In this document: piece after piece, positions 30,598 through 40,000 of the stretch
Numbering within the stretch: position 1 is the first letter of the stretch
Layout: every line of letters starts with the position of its first letter
NCBI GenBank assembly: GCA_001600495.1
Contig: BCKE01000007.1
Span: 287,730 to 351,729, forward strand
Length of the DNA stretch: 64,000 nt
DNA from: Pilasporangium apinafurcum
Lineage: Eukaryota > Oomycota > Peronosporomycetes > Pythiales > Pythiaceae
Direction of reading: 5' to 3'
Program-made: the position numbers and the translations under genes
Notes under the pieces: generated by a model
What the model was told of the DNA's origin: nothing
Databases searched by the model: none
The model's input: only the letters and a program-made list of their open reading frames with translations

Positions 30598-30857
30598 TTA
30601 ACACTTGACCATAGGTATTCTTGGCGTTCTCTTGCGTCCATTTCTTCATTCTTGTCTTGATGAAGTTGTTGATCAGCGTGAACGACTATTTGGATGCTAT
30701 GCTCTTTACACATTTGTGCGAGAAATCCGTACTCAAATCAGTCTTGAACGGTAGCCATAATTCTCGAGATCTGCTCTCTATGTGCCATTTCTACCAATCT
30801 GGACAGTCCTGGCTTGCTATCCTTGACACCGGAACCAATGTTGATCTCCTTGGACAT
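30549..30857 (-). pseudogene. IS607-type serine recombinase (TnpA-like), C-terminal remnant with a stop
   Basis: The minus frame from 30857 reads INIGSGVKDSKPGLSRLVEM, then HREQISRIMATVQD, a TGA (30740-30738), FEYGFLAQMCKEHSIQIVVH and EYLWSSVNVFVVRINGRKTG, ending at TAG 30551-30549. This matches the second half of the IS607 resolvase domain: the GSGL-K-x-GL strand, the strand before the VxxxDRLxRF motif (whose Arg is replaced by the stop), the FxL/CKxxxIxIVV strand, and the final ExxxDLxSIVNVFxxRxxGxR helix. The upstream half with the catalytic serine was not found. It codes in a different frame from the Fanzor and overlaps its 5' end by about 50 bases. Confidence 0.75.
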
Positions 30858-31279
30858 GCACTGTCATCGTCTTCCATCTGTTCTTGAAAAGAAGAATGGT
30901 GGAGAAAAGAGCTTATTGCAGAGAATTGGAAACAAGTTTGTATCGATAGAGAGCAAATCTAGAAAATATGTTGAATAGTGTGGTCTGCTTGGAGCCCAAA
31001 GAGACATAACTCTTTTTCTGGATCTCCTTCCCCTTATTGGTTGAAGTTCAGCAACAGTTGGGCGGCGGTTCTGTGGAAGAGAGAGAAGGAAGGAAGAACA
31101 AGAAGGAAGGCAGATAGGGAGCCGTTAAAATTCACCCCCGATCAACGAAGGAGAAGAAACAGCCACCATCATCTGTGTGGTAAACAAACACCACACACGT
31201 GCTGGTGCCTTGCACTGTCCCTCTCCCCCTCACTTAGGAATACTATTTAATCGACCACGAACACATCCGATACGCACAT
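30858..31279. other. Flank between the transposon remnant and the acidic orphan gene
   Basis: No intact gene. The missing N-terminal half of the recombinase would be expected here on the minus strand, but I could not identify it. The right part, purine-rich (GAAGGAAG-type words near 31075-31110), is probably the promoter and leader of the gene at 31280. Confidence 0.35.
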
Positions 31280-32341
31280 ATGACGACACTTTACTGCATG
31301 CGACCGACTGATACTGTTTTAGTTGCGATGGAGACAGAAATACCATCGCACACGGTGTTAACTACAACAAATCCTGCAGGAGCTTCCTCTCCACAGTCTA
31401 CAGCTGCCCGAGAATCGCAGGAAGTGTCGAGAACGATGGCAGTGGTGACGGTGGTGGAGAAATCACTGCTGCAGACGCTCGCATTCTTGCTATATCAGCT
31501 CGATCGTAACCAGGCCAAGTATTGTGCGAGTTCGATCCTACAGTGGTATTTCCATTTACAGACACAGTTACCGGATTACGCGGTGGAATCACTTGACAAG
31601 GTCGCAGATTCACTCATCGCACTTTCAGACGCCAAGTTTACGAAATATTGGTTATCATTACTGGATGAAGGAAGTGCTAACTGTAAAAACAGTACAGCGA
31701 CTGATTATGATCGACAACCTCATGTTCATGAAAGTGATGAGAGCGAAGAGGACGAAGAAGAACAACATGTAGTACTGCGACTGTATCAGCGCCTGCTTTA
31801 TCGTATTCAGCGTTTCTTTACACATCGCCCAAGCGATCAGTGCCGAGCACAAACACCATGTACATCACCGATGGAGGAAAGAGGGTATGCGTCGGTAACG
31901 TCATCATATCAGCGACGAAGACGGAGAGCCAACTCGTACGTGCTCACATATGCAGACGAGGAAGAGGACGATGATATGACCGATTATGATTTATTAGACC
32001 AAGCCGAATGTATTCAGGACGATCGATTTGAACCAGGGTGGGCAGTCGAGTACATGGAACAGGATTCCCACGTACCGGCTGAGATGTCGCGCCTGATGCA
32101 AAAAATGATGCATTCCACGATTCCACTCAGTCTTTTCCGCGTCAAGGTGCAGTACAATACACGAGATGAAATCGACATCTGCGGTGAGAACGGATTTGTC
32201 GGGTCGGTGACACCCGAATCGATCGCTCCAACACCGATCACCCGTGATTTACAAACTCGACGGATGCATCGGTATACAACGTTTGTGCTTGATCATACGA
32301 CTTTAGTGCTTCGCTTGTTGGAAACCAACTGCTCCTCGTAA
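31280..32341 (+). CDS. Orphan protein with acidic segments
   Basis: Intronless frame of 353 residues from ATG 31280. I do not recognise a family. Residues about 50-125 look like a compact helical domain (SLLQTLAFLLYQLDRNQAKY, then DKVADSLIALSDAKFTKYWL). Two acidic runs follow (ESDESEEDEEEQ and YADEEEDDDMTDYD) around a basic QRRRRRANS patch. The C-terminal part (RVKVQYNTRDEIDICGENGF) may form a beta-rich domain. There is no signal peptide or obvious membrane segment. Upstream Met codons at positions 7 and 16 are alternative starts. Steady codon openness and length argue for a real gene. Confidence 0.65.
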   Translation: MTTLYCMRPTDTVLVAMETEIPSHTVLTTTNPAGASSPQSTAARESQEVSRTMAVVTVVEKSLLQTLAFLLYQLDRNQAKYCASSILQWYFHLQTQLPDYAVESLDKVADSLIALSDAKFTKYWLSLLDEGSANCKNSTATDYDRQPHVHESDESEEDEEEQHVVLRLYQRLLYRIQRFFTHRPSDQCRAQTPCTSPMEERGYASVTSSYQRRRRRANSYVLTYADEEEDDDMTDYDLLDQAECIQDDRFEPGWAVEYMEQDSHVPAEMSRLMQKMMHSTIPLSLFRVKVQYNTRDEIDICGENGFVGSVTPESIAPTPITRDLQTRRMHRYTTFVLDHTTLVLRLLETNCSS

Positions 32342-32874
32342 TAGTCAATGCAACATGATGAATACATGCAAATGGACAAAGTTATATCTGAGGAAGATCA
32401 GGCGTGGCAAGTATGTGTGCAATAGGATAGAGATGATTTCATGAGCTACAGTTATGGGCAGTAAAGCACACCAGCGCTTCAGAGCCAACCAAAACTAATT
32501 TATAACAAAGGGCACCGAGAATGCCGCTTTTTTTTTTACTATCGTGTAGCCATGAGAACAATGCTGTTGTCATGGGTATGGTTGTGAATCACGACAACAA
32601 CGCATCCAGAAACATCCTTTTGCTTCTCCAGCACCAACTGTATCATCAGACCCGACCGCCTGTCTTTTGCAGCGAGAAAGAGAACGTAGGAAAAAAAGCG
32701 AGAATGTATTGTCTGGTGCTATAGAGTATATTTCTACTTTGCAGCGGCTAGATGATAGCTGGATCTTCACTCCTCGTGGCTGAGGAGCTCCAGTATTACT
32801 GCTCGGGGTGATATTCTTGGTACCCTTTGTAATAATTGAGGAGCAAAATAAAAAATACTCCACTTTTGCTATAA
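32342..32874. other. Convergent 3' flanks of the acidic orphan and PIG-X
   Basis: A tail-to-tail gap of 533 bases, AT-rich with T and A runs (for example near 32525 and 32845). Several short frames exist but none shows protein-like composition or splice context. I see nothing beyond untranslated trailers and terminators. Confidence 0.35.
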
Positions 32875-35131
32875 TTACTTAGATTTCCATGGTGTAGCTT
32901 CTGCTCTTTTTTTGTTATTCTCTAGTTTTGACGATTTGATGGAGATCCACATGAGAAGAATGGCACCTGCGCTCGCTACCGTGAGCGTTAAAGCGCTCAC
33001 AAGTGCTCCCGAGGGCAGAAATCCAACTGGGATGAGAACATCAGGGATATCTTTAGGGTACGGCAATGTTATCCTGTGCCAGTGTGAGTCATGAACGCTG
33101 GCATCATCGCTCGTTGATCGCAATTCGAGAAGCCACTCGTGGAAGAAATCCGGCAAATTGAGGTCCTTGACACATAACTCTTCAGATGTAGATGCAGTCT
33201 CATCGACGTGAGGCTTTGATTGACAGTACAAAAATATCTCTGGCGCAACAACTGAAGCGCTGCGAAAGAGATTATCACTCGATGGTGACTGGTATCGAAA
33301 GTGGATGGGGAACTCGATGCGGATATTAAGTTGTTTGGCTCTGGATTAACAACACATCTTAGTCAAATTGGATCGGATAAATTATTAGCCATGTATACAT
33401 TACTTTTCAGCACTTACGCTGAAAAGGCAAGGCCGATCATGTGCTGCGACGAAACTGCAGCCGGTCGTTCAATTTCAATGTGTTTGGTCGAAGAAAACAG
33501 CCGTAGGTACCCAAAACGTTCCATCCGCTGCAGCCACAAAAAGATCGTAATGCAAAATCAGTCAGCTACATCCATGCACTAGATAAAGCAGATACATTTA
33601 AATGTAGACTCACTCGAAGCTCATCCAAGTCGGCGTAGACGCTATGAGATAGTGGAACCTGGACAAACAATTGTGGTTCGTCCATACATGCACTAATGTC
33701 GTCCTCCGTCAACGCCACATTGATGAGAAATTGGCGGTGAAAACCTTCGCCCGAGATGGATGCATTCATCGACCCATGGATAGACTTGAATAGTTGACTT
33801 CGTTCCACCATAAATGTTCCTTGGGTGGCCAAATTGACATTTTCCTGGCTGTACCATTGATACTGAACATGCTTGTCCTTGTTGTTCACTTTATTTTCGA
33901 TTGACTCGACAACTAGCAGGTCTGTGATGTTATTAGTGGACATAGAATGCCGTGTTTCAACTCCTTGAACACCTGGGGTGATCCACGTTTCCAAATACTG
34001 GGCTGTCAGAGGCGATGAAGATTGGGTATTAGCAAACACCACAGTCACAAGTCTCTGTTGCGAATCATCACTCAGTGGACCACGTTCGCTCAGCTTGAGT
34101 ATCTGTCGTTCCGTTTCAGATTGTTGAACGCCATTAGCACTCTTATGGATGCTCGGATTAAAAAGACTGGTATTGGCGCTTGCCGCTGGAAATGAGTAAG
34201 ATGACGTATAGCAGAACGAGGACGACATTGACGGTGTTACCATCTCTTCTACGGAAACTTGTCCCATCCACGCCTTTGATGAGCAAAAAGATTGCACCAA
34301 AAACCCTGCACAAAAAGAACAAATTCGCGGTGATTAACGGAAGAAAGTATTGATGATCGGACTATTGCAAACTGCATACCTCGCTGGAGCTCAGGCAGGA
34401 CTTCGAGTGAAGGAAACGCTTCACTTAGGACTCGATCAACTTCCTCTTCGATCTGCCGCTGATCAGTTTTCTTGGAAATCCGCTCATTTAATGATATGAA
34501 TTCGTCCCTAACAGGTGGTGATACTTGTACGTCCAAATGAATGCCAACGCTATGGACCACAGGAAACCGAGGCGATGTCGCGAAGATCTTCTCAAATGTT
34601 GTGCTATTCACGGTGGTAGGCGGAATCCATGTAATCTGGATTACGTAAAACAGAAATATTGAATATCATGCGCATGGAGTGCACGTGACGTGGTATTGAA
34701 TGGTGCATTTGTTTACCTGGATCGATTGAATGCGCGAGTCAGGTGTAATTTGCGAATTGAACCTTGCAGTAGTTGTTCGAAGTAACCCTGAACTGGATGT
34801 TATCACTAAAGCTCCCTCTATGGAAACCCAGCACCATAGTGTTGAAGGTACCACAGAGAATAGATACAGACACACCAGTCAGCATTCGTGAGTTACATAA
34901 AGATTTGAAGATCCATCACCATTCTCACACTGCCATCTCACCGTGATTTCGTGCATGTTCTAGCTCATCTTCGACGTGTTGTGGCCAGAAACTCATACTA
35001 GTAGGATTATCTGTTTCGATATCAACAGTACTTGATTTGGTGCTCGGAAGAACGTACAGCATGCACATGCTGAGCGCAACGAGGCCCCTTATCATCCTGC
35101 CCTTTATCATGATTGACAACAATTGCACCAT
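32875..35131 (-). CDS. PIGX: PIG-X-like subunit of GPI mannosyltransferase I, with long N-terminal extension
   Basis: Six minus-strand exons (35131-34942, 34817-34717, 34635-34380, 34305-33614, 33527-33418, 33340-32875) join in frame to 604 residues. PIG-X stabilises PIG-M, the ER enzyme adding the first mannose to GPI anchors. Family landmarks lie in the C-terminal half: GEGFHRQFLINVALT, VQVPLSHSVYADLDELR, FSSTKHIEIERPA, the IEFPIHFRYQSPS strand, EIFLYCQ, and a last membrane helix (FLPSGALVSALTLTVASAGA). The N-terminus has a hydrophobic signal-like segment (IRGLVALSMCMLYVLP). At 604 residues it is far longer than animal PIG-X (about 260) and somewhat longer than yeast Pbn1 (about 416). The extra part resembles no domain I know. 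Confidence 0.8.
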
Positions 35132-35258
35132 CGTGCCATGTGCGCACTTAACTAATCGCACTTAGTAGAAAATAATTCAGAATCGTACTTTGTAGAGTGG
35201 TGCCAGTACGACTTCACACTATTGGCAGCGAGCAGATCAGACACACTAGGACGGAGCA

Positions 35259-35901
35259 ATGGCGACGAACGGCGTGTGGCAACTAAAGCAAGTCACGATC
35301 CGCTACTGTCAGTATGGCGGCAGCAGTCGCTACATCCGGTAAGTGATGAAACGTGGAGTTTGGCGTAATATACGCGTACTGTGCTTTGGAGGTTCTCACA
35401 GACTTTGGATGTATTAATGTTTGCTAGACAAATGCTTGGGGATGAGCGTTTCCTGAATTTTGTCAAGGAGAACCCTCAGGTGACCTTCGAGACGCAATTG
35501 AAGGGCGCCAAGCATCCGATCTTGATCGGCGACTACAGTACGCTATGCTAAGCTTGAATTTTGGGCATATTTTGATGCATGATGATATTGACACTGAACT
35601 TGGCGATGAACATGTAGTCACAGACCAGCAAAAGGTGGTTGATGTCAAGAACAAAGACATCAAGTTTGTCATGAACCAGGTAATTGTTAACTTTCTATTT
35701 TGCTTGTGTACGCTTGGTGTTTGTGTGGATATGAAGATGACAGCAAATTAATTGTATTTACAGTTGGAACGGTTGAGAAACTCGAGTGGCAGAAAGATGA
35801 CTTCCATGAAGAAACCAGTGATCACAAAGCGACCTACTATCCAGGGCATCTGGCAACCGGACTTAGAATTCCCAGAATTTAAAGTGGAAAACCAATTCTA
35901 A
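35259..35901 (+). CDS. MRPL43: Mitochondrial large-subunit ribosomal protein mL43
   Basis: Four exons (35259-35338, 35428-35537, 35624-35679, 35764-35901) give 127 residues. mL43 belongs to the thioredoxin-like L51/S25/CI-B8 family and is part of the mitochondrial 50S-like subunit. Signatures: VTIRYCQYGGSSRYIRQML near the start, then ENPQVTFETQLKGAKHPILI, the short DVKNKDIKFVMNQLERLRNS helix and the conserved C-terminal PVITKRPTIQGIWQPDL. No separate targeting peptide is obvious, as is common for this protein. It is divergent from PIG-X, 127 bases apart. Confidence 0.92.
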
Positions 35902-36184
35902 AGGTCACAGTTTGGTGTAAAGCGGGGTATACGACTTGATGCTTGACTTGAGATCTCATTAGATTGTAGCTCTTCTTCCATACGATGGGACGTCAGCAGC
36001 AACAATAAGCAGCAATAACAAAATACACAGTCACAAAAAAAATATTCATGCAATGAACAGTAGGCTCTCTGCTCTATCTTATTTGTCTCTCTCAGTCAAG
36101 CGTATCCAAAAACATAAGCATCAGCTCATTGAATAAAAAAGACAGTACTTCTTCCCTCCATTGATAAAGCCTACCGACGACGAT

Positions 36185-36601
36185 TTAGAAACCATGCAAC
36201 ACGATTTGTCCTTCCGCGCAAATTTCTTGATCAACCAAGAACTCGCGGATGTTCGTTCGCTGGTCGCCTGACAACTGAATGATTTCACCCAATTCTTCGT
36301 CCTTCACCAACGCGCCGTTGCAGCTAAAATTCTTCTTGAATGCCTTCAAGATACGCTTGATATCGAGATCATCTGCGAGACCCTGTACCGTCGTCAAACA
36401 CTTGCGGCCATTTCGTTGTTGCACACGAATGTGTACTTTGCCGCCGCCAATACTGGAATCATCCTTTGCATCGGCAAACGCATCTGCATAAACACAAAGG
36501 GAAGCATTGTAAGTCACCATCAAACACGTGTGTATCTATAGTACTACATCAGAGGACCACGAGTACATACCGAAGGTCTGAAAGTTCTGAATATCGGTCA
36601 T
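36185..36601 (-). CDS. EIF1: Translation initiation factor eIF1 (SUI1)
   Basis: Two minus-strand exons (36601-36571 and 36483-36185) give 109 residues. eIF1 binds the 40S subunit and enforces start-codon fidelity. The start MTDIQNFQTFDAFADAKDD is typical, followed by the SUI1 domain: VHIRVQQRNGRKCLTTVQGL, FKKNFSCNGALVKDEELGEI, IQLSGDQRTNIREFLVDQEI and the C-terminal IVLHGF. The first exon holds only ten codons plus one base, and the single intron follows it directly. Confidence 0.95.
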
Positions 36602-37002
36602 CTCGCTTGGTAAAATGCGTTCTGTTCGCTTCGGTTTCTTTTCTTTCGTAGCTTTCTACACTTTCTACGACTGGTTGTCTAGAACATGCGAGGTGCAAGG
36701 GAGTCATCCTCATTTTACAACTTTACCACGTTATCAATTCAAAAACTGTCAATATTCACCTTAATTCAGCAACCTGCGGTACAAATGTCTCCCATAATTT
36801 TCGGCTCGTGATTGGATATAATTACTACATTATCATGAAATTATTGGATAAAAATAAAGAATTCTTGAAGGGATGCAGACGAAAGGGTACAAATCCTTAT
36901 GTTGCCACATCACAATTGTGTCAAAATTGCCTAATGAAGGCGGCTTTCTGCATCTGCGACCCAGCAAGTTGAAGTGGTCGGATCTGCATTTTGCCAACAG
37001 AT
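36602..37002. promoter_or_regulatory. Divergent promoter region between eIF1 and the EMAP-like gene
   Basis: A gap of 401 bases between divergent starts, AT-rich in the middle (36760-36870). A continuous plus-strand frame just upstream of 37003 has no ATG and runs from a TTG; I do not include it. No gene is supported. Confidence 0.35.
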
Positions 37003-40000
37003 ATGGGGAATGCAAGTATGACGCTGCAAGTGGCGCTGATGTACCCAGCGAATGTTGTACTTGCTGACGCTATTTTGCCCTACGACAACCTTCACGTTCA
37101 CGAGATCGAGGCGTTTTGGCGGATGTTCTATGCTGACGCCACGTCGTTTGCACTCACCAAGGCCGAGTTCCGTTCGATCTGCCTCCACGCAGCTTGTTTT
37201 CTCCGTCCACACGCTTCGCGAACACATGTATCAGAATATGCAGATGACGTATTTGAGCTGTTTCTTGATTGCTCGGCTATGCTTCCACAGGCTTCGATGT
37301 TTCGCCAGCAACCACCAGGATCGATAGCACAACGTGACGATTATTTGTTGGCCGGTGGTGTGATTGATGCGCTCGAATTTTTCTCCGCGATTGCATTTAT
37401 CGCAGCAATCAGAATGGACGAGAAGATTGATTTGCTCTTTGATTCATGGGATATGTCGGAAGATGGAGCACTGGATTTGGATGAGTTTACGATTTCATTG
37501 AAATCTACATTGGCTGGACTAACGAAGATCGTTAAAATCATTCGAGCTGGGGTCGTTGATGGCGACAGGAAGCTTCCTAGTATGGATTCTGTTGGAGTTA
37601 ATGAAGATGAGGTTGATATCCTAGCAGAGAGAATGTTTCGTGAGATTGCAAGCATCGGTTCGTCAGCTGCTGTTGGGGTTACTGATGTACAGCAGCTCAC
37701 GATTACTTGTGAACAATTCCGAACGTATTGCACAACAAATTCGACTGCAAAAGCACTTTTCGACTTATTTGATGCGGCCAATGGCAGCTCCAAAGAAAAC
37801 ACTGAGAATATTGATGGAAATGATGATGGACCAACTGAGCAAGTCCAAGAAGCATTGATCGTGAATACAGCGCTCAAGAAAGCTGGACAGCGTATTGAGC
37901 GCCAATCGACGCTTGATGCAATCAATACTCTTGTCAATGATGACGCAGGAGATGAATTCCTGGCTGTTAAACCTTGGAAAGGAGCGGTGGTGCCTCCTAC
38001 TACGATCCCGACGCTGTCGAAGACGGCACCACTCGTGTCAATATATTTAAAGTGGGTGTTTGGCTACAACGCCCAGGAATGCAAGAATAATGTTCGATAC
38101 GTTCAGTGTCCAAGTCAAAGCGGCGGCACCGGCGGGAATCGACTGGAGGAGATCGTTTACCCTGCAGCTGCAACGTGTATTGTATTTAACACAAAGACGC
38201 GGACTCAGCGCCATCATGTAGATCATACAGACGATATTTTGAGCCTGTGCCTTCATCCAACACTCAGCTTCGCAGCTAGTGGAGAAATTGGAAAGAGCCC
38301 TAAAATCATTGTTTGGGATCTTCGCTCAATGGACGCAAAGTGTATTTTACAAGGCTTCCATGAACGTGGTGTGCTCCACCTTGCGTTTCAAACGGCCGAG
38401 TTGCTTGTTTCAGTTGGTGGTAGTGACGATCACAGTATAGCAGTATATGAGTCGAAGGATGAATGGAGATCTGCTGCACTCGTCGCTACTTCGAAAGGGA
38501 ATAAGGCGGTGCCGTTTCATCTCGCGACCAATTCAAGCAGCAAGACAAAAGACTTCATCACCTGTGGGCAAAACTACATTGATTTCTGGTCCTTGGAACG
38601 CAAAACGCTCGCAGTAAAGAAGGGAATACTTGGAAAGAAAGGAACACTTCAGCCATTCTTAGTTGCTGAATATCTAGGCAGTTCTTCTTCGAATTCAGTC
38701 GTTGTTGGTACGATGGACGGATATCTCTACTTATTCAATGGCAGAGATTTGTCATTCGCTGTGAAGGCACATGGGTCAGCAGTAAATGCGTTACATTTTA
38801 CATCAGGATACTTACTTTCTGGTGGAAAAGATGGTCAAGTCATCATTTGGGATGAGAAGCTGAAGATGATTGGTGGACCATTTCAAATCAAGGATATACT
38901 GACGAACACCCATCCACAGTATGCATCAATTCGGAGTTGCTGCTTTTCGCCGGATAGAAAGACCATCCTTTTGAGTACTCAGGCGTCGGAAATTTACGAG
39001 ATTGACGCCAAAACTGGAGCGAATATTCACCCAGACGCATTGATAAAAGGCCATTTTCATGGGGAAGTGTGGGGGTTAGATATGCATCCGTTCAAACAGC
39101 AATGCTGTACTGTGGGAGACGATCAGACACTTCGAATTTGGGATTTAGAATCGATGCAGGAACTAAGGGCAGTTCGATTGGAATGCCCAGGGAGGGCATG
39201 TGCGTATTCTAGCGATGGTAAGCAAATTGCAGTCGGTCTGGGTGTCGCCGATATCGTGATAGCAGGATCGAAGCAAAAAAAGCGAGCTTCAGCATCTCAA
39301 ACTAAGCAAAGCGGTGGATTTGTCGTGTTGAATGAACAAGATCTAGTCAAGGTTAAAGAGCCATGCTACGATCCAAAAAAATGGGTCAGTGATATTAAAT
39401 TTTCTCCAGACAACCGTATCTTAGCCGTTGCCAGCCACGATACAAGCGTGTACTTTTACGATGTTCTCAAAGGATTTACTCGGAGACACATTTTCAAGAA
39501 GCACTCCAGCTATGTGACCCATCTTGACTTTTCCTCGGATGGGAACTACCTTCAAAGTACATCTGGAGCATATGAATTATTATTTAATGACGTCAATACA
39601 GGAAAACAAATTACAAGTGCAACAACTTTTCGGGACGAACGATGGCACACCATGACAAGCACATTGGGTTGGGGTGTACAAGGTATTTGGGAAGAAGGAA
39701 GTGATGGCACGGATGTGAACAGTGTAGATCGCTCCAAAGATGGCCACCTGCTCGCAACTGGCGACGACTTTGGCAAGGTCAAAGTGTTCAAGTACCCGTG
39801 TGCCATGGAACGGGCCTCATTTGTAGAGCTAAGAGGCCATGCATCTCATGTTACTACTGTCCGTTGGTCGTTTAATGACGCATATATCGTTTCAGTGGGG
39901 GGCAACGACCGCTGTGTCTTCGTGTGGAAGCATGAGAAGCAATCTCATGACGTCGAAGTTGATCACGGCGATGCCGTTAAAGGAAAGATTGACGATGCCA

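Larger units (their letters stand above)
29275..30857 (-). mobile_element. Degenerate IS607-like transposon carrying a Fanzor gene
   Basis: A serine-recombinase remnant (30857-30549) is followed on the same strand, in an overlapping frame, by a TnpB-like Fanzor frame (30597-29275). That order and overlap are typical of IS607-family elements, in which tnpA and tnpB abut or overlap. Both genes carry in-frame stops, and the N-terminal catalytic part of the recombinase is missing, so this copy should be immobile unless helped in trans. Coordinates given are the recognisable coding core only; the true ends could not be seen, since IS607 elements lack clear terminal inverted repeats and target duplications. 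Confidence 0.8.

Noticed and set aside
30960-31030. Minus-strand words YVSLGSKQ resembling the YxRVSS-KQ catalytic motif of the recombinase
   Set aside because: The match is weak and lies in a different frame from the recognised recombinase half, so it may be chance.
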